Positions 1-6,963 of a stretch of DNA of 18,807 nucleotides are shown here, piece by piece. Below the pieces are notes generated by a model. The model did no database searches. It saw only the letters and a program-made list of their open reading frames with translations, and was not told the DNA's origin. The translations under genes were made by a program, and so were the position numbers. This DNA comes from Microcystis sp. T1-4. GTDB taxonomy: Bacteria; Cyanobacteriota; Cyanobacteriia; Cyanobacteriales; Microcystaceae. Each line of letters starts with the position of its first letter. Position 1 is the first letter of the stretch. The stretch covers positions 1 to 18,807 of the forward strand of contig NZ_CAIP01000185.1 of assembly GCF_000297435.1 (NCBI RefSeq). Direction: 5' to 3'.

Positions 1-281
1 ACGCCGGTGGCGAAAGTAAACAGAAGCTAACTATCGGTTTCTGGACAGCAATAATTCTGCTCCTTGCCGCCCTATTTTTATCCAATGCCGTCTATGTTGA
101 AGCTTATAATCTCCCCAATATTATCAAAGCTTTAGCGGTCATCGGTGCTGGGTGGTGGTTATATCTGGGAGTTTTCAAAAAGTTATCCCTAAAATTATCG
201 CGAGCTTGGGAACAATTTGATAATCTCGTCGGTATGATGAGTATAATGTTAGTTTTATTATTTTGGATGGTCTTAGCATGA
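1..281 (+). CDS. mrpD: Mrp antiporter subunit D, C-terminal end (partial)
   Basis: The reading frame is open from the window edge to TGA 279-281 and encodes about 93 hydrophobic residues ending in GMMSIMLVLLFWMVLA. Two membrane segments are visible: one near the start (TAIILLLAALFLSNAVY) and one at the very end, separated by a basic loop. There is no start codon here, so the gene begins outside the window. I assign it to the NuoN/NdhD-like proton-conducting Mrp subunit because mrpE, F, G and B follow in the usual cyanobacterial order (known for Anabaena as mrpCDEFGAB). The tail alone is not diagnostic, and an MrpA-type large subunit is the alternative. Its stop overlaps the mrpE start in an ATGA motif, which implies translational coupling. 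Confidence 0.75.
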   Translation, partial: AGGESKQKLTIGFWTAIILLLAALFLSNAVYVEAYNLPNIIKALAVIGAGWWLYLGVFKKLSLKLSRAWEQFDNLVGMMSIMLVLLFWMVLA

Positions 282-661
282 TCGGACATATAATTCTGCG
301 TTTAACTATGTGGTTTTTACTCACGGCTAATTTTACCCCCGCTAATATTATGATCGGGGTGGCTATTGCTTTTCTTTTGCCCCGTAATTTCGCCTCTAGC
401 GAAACTTTAGGCGATTGGTTAAAGGTAATAATTAAAGTCTTTATAGCTATTCCCCAAGCTTATAAAGAAGCGTTTGAAATCATCTTTCGTCCCCACAAAG
501 AAGAAGAAATTATTTTAGAGAGAATTTCGGGTAAACGTTCACCCAGATTAGCTTTTTGGGATATATTTCTCATTACCTTTACCCCGAAAACTATCGTCAC
601 CGAATACAAGGAAAATGAAGGTTATGAAGTTCATGTAATTAAACGGAGTAACCAGGGATGA
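278..661 (+). CDS. mrpE: Na+/H+ antiporter subunit MrpE (MnhE)
   Basis: A 127-residue membrane protein of the MrpE/MnhE family, a small essential subunit of the multisubunit Mrp cation/proton antiporter in the cytoplasmic membrane. The N-terminal half holds two hydrophobic segments (about residues 1-35). The C-terminal half is amphipathic and charged, with the family-like stretch SPRLAFWDIFLITFTPKTIV followed by a polar tail. I chose ATG 278 because it overlaps the upstream stop (ATGA). A TTG at 263 in the same frame would add five residues but lies inside mrpD. The gene ends in another ATGA overlap with mrpF at 658. Family and context agree well. Confidence 0.88.
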   Translation: MIGHIILRLTMWFLLTANFTPANIMIGVAIAFLLPRNFASSETLGDWLKVIIKVFIAIPQAYKEAFEIIFRPHKEEEIILERISGKRSPRLAFWDIFLITFTPKTIVTEYKENEGYEVHVIKRSNQG

Positions 662-909
662 ATATTATTCTCATTGCCATGATTGTCGCCCTATTAATTC
701 CCCTTTATGAAGTGGCAAGAAATGATGACATCTGGCAAAAAATGGCCGCCTTTGCCAGTGCTTCCAGTAAATCATCGATTATTATTCTAGTGGTGTCAGT
801 TCTGCGGGATGATTGGATGATTGGAGTGGTAGCAGTGATTATTCTCAGTGTCGGTAATGCTGGATTTATGTTATTAGCACAAATTCTTAAACGATTGAAC
901 GAATCATGA
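658..909 (+). CDS. mrpF: Na+/H+ antiporter subunit MrpF (MnhF)
   Basis: An 83-residue protein with three hydrophobic segments (about residues 2-18, 37-50 and 54-77), the usual size and topology of MrpF/MnhF. The short loop ARNDDIWQKMAAFASASSKS between the first two segments matches the position of the conserved polar loop of the family. The ATG at 658 overlaps the mrpE stop, and its own TGA (907-909) overlaps the mrpG ATG at 906, so this subunit is embedded in a coupled series. MrpF works only as part of the Mrp complex. An antisense ORF over the same stretch has no family features and is a shadow. Confidence 0.85.
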   Translation: MNIILIAMIVALLIPLYEVARNDDIWQKMAAFASASSKSSIIILVVSVLRDDWMIGVVAVIILSVGNAGFMLLAQILKRLNES

Positions 910-1175
910 TTGACATTTTCAGTTATATCTGCATCGCTATCGGAGTGTTTTTCTGGTTTTGGGGAACGGCGCATCTTTTAGACAAGCGCTCGGTATTATA
1001 TAAATTACATGGTCTATCTGTCGCTGATACCTTGGGTTCTATGGCGATTATTTTCGGGCTACTTTTGAAAGTTCCCCAAAATTGGCCTTTATTATTATTG
1101 GCAATAATTTCCCTAGCAATTTGGAACACCATGTTAGGCTACGTTTTAGCTTATACTTCTAGCGATCGAGAGTAG
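906..1175 (+). CDS. mrpG: Na+/H+ antiporter subunit MrpG (MnhG/PhaG)
   Basis: An 89-residue protein of the MnhG/PhaG family with three hydrophobic segments. The family core is visible: a first membrane helix (about residues 6-22), then a polar loop with YKLHGLSVADTLGSMAIIFG, in which the H-x-x-x-x-A-D-T-L-G pattern resembles the conserved MrpG loop. It begins at an ATGA overlap with mrpF and ends in TAG, followed by an 8-bp gap before the DUF4040 gene at 1184. It is the last of the three small consecutive subunits E-F-G. Identification rests on the loop, the size and the gene order. Confidence 0.88.
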   Translation: MIDIFSYICIAIGVFFWFWGTAHLLDKRSVLYKLHGLSVADTLGSMAIIFGLLLKVPQNWPLLLLAIISLAIWNTMLGYVLAYTSSDRE

Positions 1176-1183
1176 AATTAAAG

Positions 1184-1726
1184 ATGAATGAAAGTTATCT
1201 CTATGTTATTGTTGCCCTCTTGCCTTTAACTGCGGCGATGGTGATGTTACAATCTAATCCCTACCAAGCTTTAGTAATTCGCGGGGTTTTAGGGGCAATA
1301 GCCGCTTTAGTTTATGCTTTATTAGGGGCGGCAGATGTATCTTTAACCGAAGCTTTGATGGGAACCATGTTAGCCGTAACTCTCTACGCGGTGGCGATTC
1401 GTTCCTCTTTAGTGATGCGTTTAGGAGTAATTGCCGAGGAAACCGATACAGTTTTAGAACAGTTAAAAACTCAACTACAAACGGTTTTAAGTAAGCGTTT
1501 TATGCGTTTAGAATTAGTTGCCTACAGTGATAAACAAGCTTTGCAACAGGCACTTAGGGATAAAGATGTTCATGCCGTCTGTATCCGTCAAGACAATCCA
1601 GAAACCATCCCCTACGAAACCACAATTAGATTACCCTATCTCTACGATATTTTTAAAAATGAATTAACGGCAGCAAACACGATTTTAACCTGTATTGAAA
1701 CCCCCAAATTAGAGGAGAAACACTAA
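1184..1726 (+). CDS. DUF4040 (MrpA C-terminal-like) antiporter subunit with soluble tail
   Basis: A 180-residue protein. Residues 1 to about 75 form three hydrophobic helices carrying LLGAADVSLTEALMGTML, which matches the DUF4040/MbhD motif (G-A-x-D-V-x-L-T-E-A) of the C-terminal region of large MrpA subunits. In cyanobacterial operons this module is a separate gene, often called mrpA. Residues about 80-180 are hydrophilic: a probable coiled segment (EETDTVLEQLKTQLQTVLSK) followed by a mixed alpha/beta stretch ending in IETPKLEEKH. I do not recognise the tail; it could be a cytosolic regulatory or assembly domain. The stop TAA (1724-1726) shares its last A with the mrpB ATG. The preceding AAAG gives only a weak ribosome binding site. 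Confidence 0.8.
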   Translation: MNESYLYVIVALLPLTAAMVMLQSNPYQALVIRGVLGAIAALVYALLGAADVSLTEALMGTMLAVTLYAVAIRSSLVMRLGVIAEETDTVLEQLKTQLQTVLSKRFMRLELVAYSDKQALQQALRDKDVHAVCIRQDNPETIPYETTIRLPYLYDIFKNELTAANTILTCIETPKLEEKH

Positions 1727-2388
1727 TGAAATGGATTTACACTCTAGCCGCCATTGCCTTCGCTGTCAAAATGGTAATTATTCCCAATACTGCTTCCTCT
1801 ATATCATCCTTAGAAATTGTTGAATCCCTAGTGCGCGACGGCGGTGTTCCTAATGCGGTTTCGGTGGTTATTTTTCGTAATCGTCTTTACGATACCATCT
1901 ATGAAGTGATTGTTTTTACCATTGCCATTATGGGGGCGAATTTTCTTCTAGCCACCGAAAAACCCGCCAGTAAAATCCATCAATTTACCGACCAACCTTC
2001 AATTATTTTAGCCCGTTTGGGGGCAACAATTGCCGCTTTAGTGGGCATTGAATTAGCTATCCGCGGACATTTAAGTCCGGGGGGAGGTTTTGCCGCCGGA
2101 GTCGCCGGAGGTACGGCAATTGGTTTAATAGCCATTACCTCGTCTCCCGAATGGATGCAAGCAATTTATCGCCGTTGGCAAGCGGCAACATGGGAGAAAA
2201 TTTCCGTCTTAGTTTTTATTGTTTTAGCCGCCATTACTCTCTCAGGATTTGAGTTACCCCACGGGGAATTAGGAGCGCTATTTAGTGGCGGTATTTTACC
2301 GATACTAAATATTTTAGTCGCCGTTAAAGTAGCTTTAGGTTCCTGGGCAGTAATCCTCGTTTTTATCCGCTATCGCGGTTTATTGTGA
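1726..2388 (+). CDS. mrpB: Na+/H+ antiporter subunit MrpB (MnhB)
   Basis: A 220-residue membrane protein with the diagnostic MnhB signature RGHLSPGGGFAAGVAGG (about residues 109-125), where the G-H-x-x-P-G-G-G-F motif contributes to the cation/proton pathway. About six hydrophobic segments are present. The N-terminal ~75 residues precede the canonical MnhB domain and resemble the small hydrophobic module that caps MrpB in cyanobacteria. The start overlaps the upstream stop by one base (TAATG), so it belongs to the coupled operon. It is the last gene of the operon; no strong hairpin terminator follows, only a short GCTT-AAAA-AAGC stem at 2417-2428. Confidence 0.88.
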   Translation: MKWIYTLAAIAFAVKMVIIPNTASSISSLEIVESLVRDGGVPNAVSVVIFRNRLYDTIYEVIVFTIAIMGANFLLATEKPASKIHQFTDQPSIILARLGATIAALVGIELAIRGHLSPGGGFAAGVAGGTAIGLIAITSSPEWMQAIYRRWQAATWEKISVLVFIVLAAITLSGFELPHGELGALFSGGILPILNILVAVKVALGSWAVILVFIRYRGLL

Positions 2389-2429
2389 AGCGTAGATGGA
2401 CAAATAGAAATAAAGTTGCTTAAAAAAGC

Positions 2430-2471
2430 TTGACAAAATCCCTCAACTTGCCTTATACTTTCTAGTATAAT
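2430..2471 (+). promoter_or_regulatory. Near-consensus sigma70-type promoter with palindromic -10 region
   Basis: TTGACA (2430-2435), an 18-bp spacer, then TATACT (2454-2459). A second hexamer, TATAAT, lies at 2466-2471. Both -10 hexamers fall in a perfect inverted repeat, TTATACT-TTCT-AGTATAA (2453-2470), which could be an operator. No conventional gene starts downstream on this strand before the convergent gene ends at 2711. Confidence 0.55.
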
Positions 2472-2560
2472 GGGAATCCTTGCCTGCCTGCGAACAGCTA
2501 TTTTTTAAAAGAATTAAAGGAGTCAGGGAAAATAAAGGCTCTCCCAGCTTTGGTGGGTAA

Positions 2561-2580
2561 AATGTATTCTAAGATACATT
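2561..2580. repeat. Hairpin-forming inverted repeat
   Basis: AATGTAT (2561-2567) and ATACATT (2574-2580) are perfect 7-bp arms around a 6-nt loop. A weaker CCCA/TGGG pair lies just before it (2543-2557). If the promoter at 2430 is active, these would fold in the transcript. No T-tract follows, so this is not an intrinsic terminator. Confidence 0.4.
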
Positions 2581-2607
2581 TCTCAAGAGCGAGGGGGTGG
2601 AACGAAC

Positions 2608-2631
2608 CACAAAGACACAAAGGACACAAAG
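2608..2631. repeat. Short CACAAAG direct repeats
   Basis: Three copies of CACAAAG (2608-2614, 2616-2622, 2625-2631) are separated by A or GA. This resembles the widespread 'accacagagacacagagg' type of intergenic repeat in cyanobacteria and other bacteria. It is followed by GATCGATCGATC. I see no coding potential in it. Confidence 0.45.
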
Positions 2632-2644
2632 ATCGATCGATCCT

Positions 2645-2734
2645 ATGTCAATTAAACTTATCACACAGAACCTAGAAGAGCCAAATAAAGACTCCTTCGT
2701 TGAAGACAGTTTATTTGTGGAATTGGTGGAGTAG
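2645..2734 (+). CDS. Possible 29-residue peptide ORF, leader-like
   Basis: ATG 2645 opens 29 codons ending in TAG 2732-2734. The peptide is acidic and begins MSIKLITQNLEE; its second half reads KDSFVEDSLFVELVE. The LFVEL stretch resembles the leader region of cyanobacterial bacteriocin-type (RiPP) precursors, where such a segment is normally followed by an acidic helix and a double-glycine site. Here the frame stops where that continuation would be expected, so if related it is a truncated relic. It lies about 180 bp downstream of the orphan promoter at 2430. There is no clear ribosome binding site, and the last 24 bases overlap the 3' end of the convergent 725-residue gene. A chance ORF is quite possible. 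Confidence 0.25.
   Translation: MSIKLITQNLEEPNKDSFVEDSLFVELVE
2682..2717. terminator. Stem-loop at the convergent gene end
   Basis: CAAATAAA (2682-2689) pairs with TTTATTTG (2710-2717), and an inner CTTC-GTT-GAAG (2694-2704) closes the loop, giving an interrupted hairpin that covers the stop codon of the minus-strand gene (2711-2713). The flanks are A/T-rich but have no clean T-run on either strand, so it is at best a weak bidirectional terminator or a 3'-end stabiliser. Confidence 0.35.
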
Positions 2735-4888
2735 ATCGCGAAATTCCGGAAAACTAATCTGATTATCGCGACTTGTATCGGCCTGCTGTAACATAGCTTC
2801 GATTTCCTTGTCTGTCACCCCCGGTTCGATCGCCTGAAGACAAGCTTTTAACTCCTCAAGGCTAATTTGTCCAGAGCTATCACTATCGAATAGCTGGAAT
2901 CTTTCCAATAAAATCCTCTCCTGTTGCTCACGATCGCTATCACTACTAAAAGATAGACGATCGAAGACCTGAAAAGCGCGGGCGATATTTTGCCATAATT
3001 GACGGGCCAGAGGACGATGGAGAATCGTTTCCTCCTCCTGACGAGTAACTCCGTACTCCCGACGCAAAGACTCGACAGTTTCCGTTTCCGCGGCCGGCAA
3101 TTCCGTCAATAAATGCTCGATCGCCTCCCTGGAACTCTTACCGGTTAACACTTCCAGCAATTCCGATCCCACCTTGCGATCGGGGTCTTTTTTCCAAGTC
3201 ACCAAGAGACTTTCCAACAAAGCATCGCGATAACTCTGCAAACGTAACCAATCCTCGCGACTATACTGCTTTTCCGGATCGAGAAGTTCGGCCGATTCCA
3301 CACCCAACTCCGTTAGAATTGCTTGATGTTCTGCCTCGGTAATCGTCAACTCTAGGCGCATTTGTTGGAGGATTTCGAGGCTGTGGCCGAAGTCAGTATA
3401 TCCCTCCTCCAAAGCCTCTTTTAACACGGCTTTATAGGCTTTTAAACACTTCTGGTGCGTGAAATCTGGCAGTATCTTGGCTAACACATACACCTCATCC
3501 GCGTCCAAAGTTTCCAGCGATCGCCCATCGAGATATTTAGCCGTATCGAGACCCAGTTTACCCAACTGTTTACGCAATTTTCCTGCTAGTCCTTCCCGTT
3601 GGTAACGACTCGGATCCCTTATCCAAGTACGATATAACCATAAACTACTCAAAACAGCCGCTAAAATACTAGCGAAATAATGCCAAAATTTTGGCAAAAG
3701 ATTAATAAAAGGACGACCACCGAAAATAAAGAAGAAATTGAAAATCAGAAAAGTTCCGAAAGTAAAGACTCGATGACGGATAATTTCGGTCGGTAAGGGC
3801 GACTTTTTGCGAATTCTATCGACTTTATAGGCATTTTCAACTTTTTTACCGAGAAAATAACCCAAAAAAGTGCAGATTGCCAAAGTTAAGGGAACAGCTA
3901 CCAACCTCGGAATCGCAATTGCCTGACCAGCAAGATAAAAACCCGGTTTAAAGAGGGATTCTAGCTGATTTTCGTCGTGCGCCCAAGCTCCAGAGAAATA
4001 ATAGTCCCAATTGCCAGCATAGAGATAATAATAGATAAAATAGCCAAAAACTAAGCCAAAATAACCGTAATAAAGCCATTGGCGATCGCTCTTAGTAATC
4101 CCATCCCAATAGGATCTTTCCGCATCGATATCGATACAGGGACTCTGACAGGCAACACAGGCACTTTGTTCGCTACCATCTTCATGGACAATACGACACA
4201 TAGATTGAGTAATCCCACCGCGACTGTCTTCGTGAGCGGTACTATTTAGTAAACCCCTCGGTTCACCGTAAATCCTTTCCACTGGACTCATGGGACAGAA
4301 ATAGTTACACCAAGATTTGCCCCCATACCAATAACCCACAAAGATCGCCACTAGAATAGTAAAGATTAAAAAGCTGCCTAAGACTAAGCGATCGGAATTA
4401 TAAAAAAGAATCCGTCCGCATAAACCCAAAAATAACAGACTTAATTGTAGATAGAGATAATTCCGAGCTAACCAAGAGTTTTTCGGCACTTTATAGATTT
4501 CAGAGCGGACTTTCCCCGATTTATCGGTCTGTTTTTTCTGACGCTGTTTACCCAAAGCACGCGGTATTTGAGAAAGAAAGGATAAAGGACAGATACGCCG
4601 CCAGAGTTCGTGACCTAATACTAATAGGATAAAAACACCACTAGGAACCACTATTCCCCAAAAAATCGGCGCACCTAACTGATAGGAGGATTGGGGTAGG
4701 CAAACTTCCTGGACTTTAATGCACAGATCGGGATCCACTCTCAGGGGACTAGAAAGATTGTTAGTATCGGTTAATTTTGCCGAAATCGGGTCAAAAAACA
4801 GAGAAAATATCAGAATTAACCAAGCGATGGTCAGAACCCATCGCAAATAGTGCATCGAGCGTTCGGGAATTTGTGCAAACATATACAT
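2711..4888 (-). CDS. Membrane 4Fe-4S protein with C-terminal EF-hand pair
   Basis: A 725-residue protein. Residues about 1-420 carry roughly eight membrane segments (near 15-33, 73-93, 145-186, 272-291, 325-347, 375-391 and 402-418). Between them lie CNYFCP (C194, C198), as in the NapH/NosR-type polyferredoxin family, and a second cluster with C231 and CVACQSPC (C244, C247, C251). Residues about 425-640 are a soluble helical region. Two EF-hand loops follow: DSDSSGQISLEE (668-679) and DTSRDNQISFPE (704-715), both with canonical Asp and terminal Glu positions for Ca2+. This suggests membrane electron transfer that senses or is gated by calcium; partners and substrate are unknown. The start is uncertain: ATG 4888 or the ATG two codons later (4880-4882), and neither has a clear ribosome binding site. 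The gene stands alone. Confidence 0.85.
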   Translation of the reverse strand: MYMFAQIPERSMHYLRWVLTIAWLILIFSLFFDPISAKLTDTNNLSSPLRVDPDLCIKVQEVCLPQSSYQLGAPIFWGIVVPSGVFILLVLGHELWRRICPLSFLSQIPRALGKQRQKKQTDKSGKVRSEIYKVPKNSWLARNYLYLQLSLLFLGLCGRILFYNSDRLVLGSFLIFTILVAIFVGYWYGGKSWCNYFCPMSPVERIYGEPRGLLNSTAHEDSRGGITQSMCRIVHEDGSEQSACVACQSPCIDIDAERSYWDGITKSDRQWLYYGYFGLVFGYFIYYYLYAGNWDYYFSGAWAHDENQLESLFKPGFYLAGQAIAIPRLVAVPLTLAICTFLGYFLGKKVENAYKVDRIRKKSPLPTEIIRHRVFTFGTFLIFNFFFIFGGRPFINLLPKFWHYFASILAAVLSSLWLYRTWIRDPSRYQREGLAGKLRKQLGKLGLDTAKYLDGRSLETLDADEVYVLAKILPDFTHQKCLKAYKAVLKEALEEGYTDFGHSLEILQQMRLELTITEAEHQAILTELGVESAELLDPEKQYSREDWLRLQSYRDALLESLLVTWKKDPDRKVGSELLEVLTGKSSREAIEHLLTELPAAETETVESLRREYGVTRQEEETILHRPLARQLWQNIARAFQVFDRLSFSSDSDREQQERILLERFQLFDSDSSGQISLEELKACLQAIEPGVTDKEIEAMLQQADTSRDNQISFPEFRDLLHQFHK

Positions 4889-4926
4889 AAATCTGAGTCA
4901 AGCCGCTTTGCTAAAATAATATCCAA

Positions 4927-4960
4927 GTTTCCAATCGATCATTGTTTCCAATCGATCATT
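4927..4960. repeat. 17-bp perfect tandem duplication
   Basis: GTTTCCAATCGATCATT occurs twice head to tail (4927-4943 and 4944-4960), directly before TTCGGGAATTTTTGTAAACAT. That stretch is a near copy of the segment at the start of the neighbouring gene (about 4863-4883). It lies between the 725-residue gene and the dihydroorotase stub and points to local duplication. Confidence 0.7.
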
Positions 4961-4983
4961 CGGGAATTTTTGTAAACATCCCA

Positions 4984-5163
4984 GCGGGTGAAAATGCAGT
5001 GGACTAATAACACCAGGCAACAAAGTCAAGCCCCCCGCGTCCAGGATGGTACTAGGACGAGTCTCGATCTCGTCAGCAATGGGACTAATCCTACCCTTTT
5101 CCACCTCCGAGGAAATTCCCCTTCCAGCAGCAGAATGCGGCCTTGACAAAATAACAGTGATCC
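4984..5163 (-). pseudogene. Frameshifted N-terminal stub of dihydroorotase
   Basis: On the minus strand, 5163 to about 5115 reads SLLFCQGRILLLEGEFPR. From about 5115 to 4984 a second frame continues as EVEKGRISPIADEIETR and then DAGGLTLLPGVISPLHFHP. Together they line up with the first ~55 residues of bacterial dihydroorotase (amidohydrolase superfamily, pyrimidine synthesis), whose usual text is close to 'RILLPDGEF...GRI..IA.EI...DAxGLTLLPGVIDPQVHFR'. The metal-binding H-x-H neighbourhood is altered (SPLHFHP), the frame is broken near 5115, and the remaining ~370 residues are absent. It is therefore a dead fragment, not a gene. The open frame 4898-5149 covers only its second half plus unrelated sequence. 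The intact pyrC is expected elsewhere in the genome. Confidence 0.72.
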
Positions 5164-5270
5164 GGTAGATGTATGGGGATTGTCTTAAAATATTATCTAC
5201 GCTGCTACTATCACTAGACTAGAACATTAAAGAGCGTATTGGCTTAATCCTTCTCAAAAGTTTAAATTCT

Positions 5271-5873
5271 ATGGCTGAAAGCTTGAACCATAAATCCGAA
5301 AAACCCTCTCCTCCTCCCGTCCCCCAAGAAAACCCTTGGCTAGAAGCAGTTAAAACCATTGTCACGGCTGGAATTTTGGCTTTTGGTATCCGCACTTTTG
5401 TGGCCGAGGCCCGTTATATTCCCTCTTCTTCCATGGAACCCACTCTCCAGATTAATGATCGCCTCATTATCGAGAAAGTTAGCTATCATTTTCATAAGCC
5501 AGAACGGGGTGATATAGTGGTTTTTAGTCCGACAGCCGCTCTCAAAGCTCAAAATTTTCAGGATGCTTTTATTAAACGGGTGATTGGACTGCCGGGGGAT
5601 AAGGTGGAAGTCAAAAACGGTCTAGTTTACGTCAACGGTAAAGTTTTAGCGGAAAAGTATATCGCCGAAGAACCTAATTATGCTTACGGACCGGTGACAG
5701 TTCCCCCCGATCAATATCTGGTTTTGGGCGATAATCGCAATAATAGTTATGATTCCCACGCTTGGGGCTTCGTTCCCCGGGAAAACTTAATCGGTCGCGC
5801 CGTGGTGCGTTTTTGGCCCTTTAATCGTCTGGGAGGACTTGACAACCCCGACGCTGCCACAAATCAGAATTAA
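5271..5873 (+). CDS. lepB: Signal peptidase I
   Basis: A 200-residue S26-family signal peptidase, which cleaves signal peptides from exported proteins at the outer face of the cytoplasmic (and thylakoid) membrane. There is a proline-rich cytoplasmic start, one membrane anchor (about residues 27-43), box B PSSSMEPTL with catalytic Ser54, box D IKRVIGLPGD with catalytic Lys102, and box E GDNRNNSYDSHAWGFV (153-168). All catalytic motifs are intact and the length is normal for the single-anchor type. ATG 5271 gives the expected short N-terminus; no strong Shine-Dalgarno is visible. A poor promoter candidate lies upstream (TTGTCT at 5180, TACTAT at 5206, 20-bp spacer). It is convergent with prs across a hairpin terminator. 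Confidence 0.95.
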   Translation: MAESLNHKSEKPSPPPVPQENPWLEAVKTIVTAGILAFGIRTFVAEARYIPSSSMEPTLQINDRLIIEKVSYHFHKPERGDIVVFSPTAALKAQNFQDAFIKRVIGLPGDKVEVKNGLVYVNGKVLAEKYIAEEPNYAYGPVTVPPDQYLVLGDNRNNSYDSHAWGFVPRENLIGRAVVRFWPFNRLGGLDNPDAATNQN

Positions 5874-5897
5874 TGTCAAGAAAATAAATATAAAAAT

Positions 5898-5917
5898 TCC
5901 CCCTAAAACTAGGGGGA
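5898..5917 (-). terminator. Rho-independent terminator of prs
   Basis: TCCCCCTA (5898-5905) and TAGGGGGA (5910-5917) form a perfect 8-bp GC-rich stem with a 4-nt loop. On the minus strand the stem is followed by ATTTTTATATTT, the U-rich tail expected of an intrinsic terminator, ten bases after the prs stop. On the plus strand no T-run follows, so for lepB it acts at most as a weaker shared terminator. Confidence 0.8.
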
Positions 5918-5926
5918 TTCGGCCAT

Positions 5927-6919
5927 CTATTTAAACATATTACTCACGGAATTGTCCTCATGGATGCGCCATATTGCCTCACCCAGAATCGGGGCAACCG
6001 GCAAGACTTTCAGTTGCGGGAAAAAATGGTCTTGCGGCACGGGAATCGTGTTAGTAACGATCACCTCCTCGACTATGCCACTGGATAAACGCTCGATCGC
6101 AGGACCAGAAAAAACCGGATGGGTGGCACAAGCATAAACCTGTCGCGCCCCCTTGGCTTTCAGTAACTGCGCCCCTTGAGCGATCGTACCAGCCGTATCG
6201 ATCATATCATCGACTAAAACCGCCGTTTTATCCTTAACATCGCCGATCAAGTTCATCACTTCCGCCACATTATGGGTTTGCCGGCGTTTATCAATAATTG
6301 CTAGGGGAGCATCACTGAGTTTTTTGGCAAAAGCCCGCGCCCTGGCCACCCCACCCACATCGGGAGAGACGACGACGATATCGGGTAATTGTTTACTGAG
6401 AAGATAGTCCACCACCACCGGGGAACCGTAAACGTGATCGAAGGGAATATCGAAATAACCTTGAATTTGGGACGAATGCAAATCCATGGCCAACACGCGA
6501 CTTGCCCCCGCTTCCGTGATCAGATTAGCCACCAGTTTAGCGGCGATCGATTCCCGGCCGGCGGTTTTGCGATCAGCGCGAGCATAACCATAATAGGGAA
6601 TTACGGCGGTAATTTGTCGGGCAGAAGCACGACGACAGGCATCAATCATGATTAACAATTCCATCAAATGATCGTTGACGGGATTGCAACAGGGTTGAAT
6701 TAAATAGACATCGCAGCCCCGGATCGATTCCTGAATCTGGATGTACAATTCACCATCGGCGAAACGTTTACGAATCATCGGACCCACATCCATGCCCAGA
6801 TAACGGGCTACCTCTTGGGCAAGAGAGACATTAGCGGATCCCGAAAAGAGACGAAGACGATTGCTGTCCGACGCGGCGGGAAACATCGGATGTCGCATCA
6901 AAGTAGCAGAATAGCTCAC
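5927..6919 (-). CDS. prs: Ribose-phosphate pyrophosphokinase (PRPP synthetase)
   Basis: A 330-residue class I PRPP synthetase, which transfers pyrophosphate from ATP to ribose 5-phosphate for purine, pyrimidine, His and Trp synthesis. Visible motifs: FADGELYIQIQESIRGCDVY (about 53-72), the flexible catalytic loop YYGYARADRKTAGRESI (109-125), DLHSSQIQGYFD (146-157), and the PRPP-binding loop VLVDDMIDTAGT (234-245). The core from RLRLFSGSAN on is complete. The start is a choice between GTG 6919 (used here, with a GAGG about 13 bases upstream) and in-frame ATGs at residues 8 and 12; the extra N-terminus fits the slightly longer cyanobacterial Prs proteins. typA lies 183 bp upstream on the same strand. 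Confidence 0.95.
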   Translation of the reverse strand: MSYSATLMRHPMFPAASDSNRLRLFSGSANVSLAQEVARYLGMDVGPMIRKRFADGELYIQIQESIRGCDVYLIQPCCNPVNDHLMELLIMIDACRRASARQITAVIPYYGYARADRKTAGRESIAAKLVANLITEAGASRVLAMDLHSSQIQGYFDIPFDHVYGSPVVVDYLLSKQLPDIVVVSPDVGGVARARAFAKKLSDAPLAIIDKRRQTHNVAEVMNLIGDVKDKTAVLVDDMIDTAGTIAQGAQLLKAKGARQVYACATHPVFSGPAIERLSSGIVEEVIVTNTIPVPQDHFFPQLKVLPVAPILGEAIWRIHEDNSVSNMFK

Positions 6920-6963
6920 AGCAGATTCTTTACCCTCAAACTCAAGGCACTTTTTTCTATCAT

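Noticed and set aside
2470..2508. 12-codon ORF MGILACLRTAIF just after the orphan promoter
   Set aside because: Its ATG overlaps the second -10 hexamer and has no ribosome binding site; too short to support.
4898..5149. 83-residue ORF as a genuine hypothetical gene
   Set aside because: Its second half is tandem-repeat sequence and its first half is a mid-protein piece of dihydroorotase whose upstream part lies in another frame; treated as a pseudogene.
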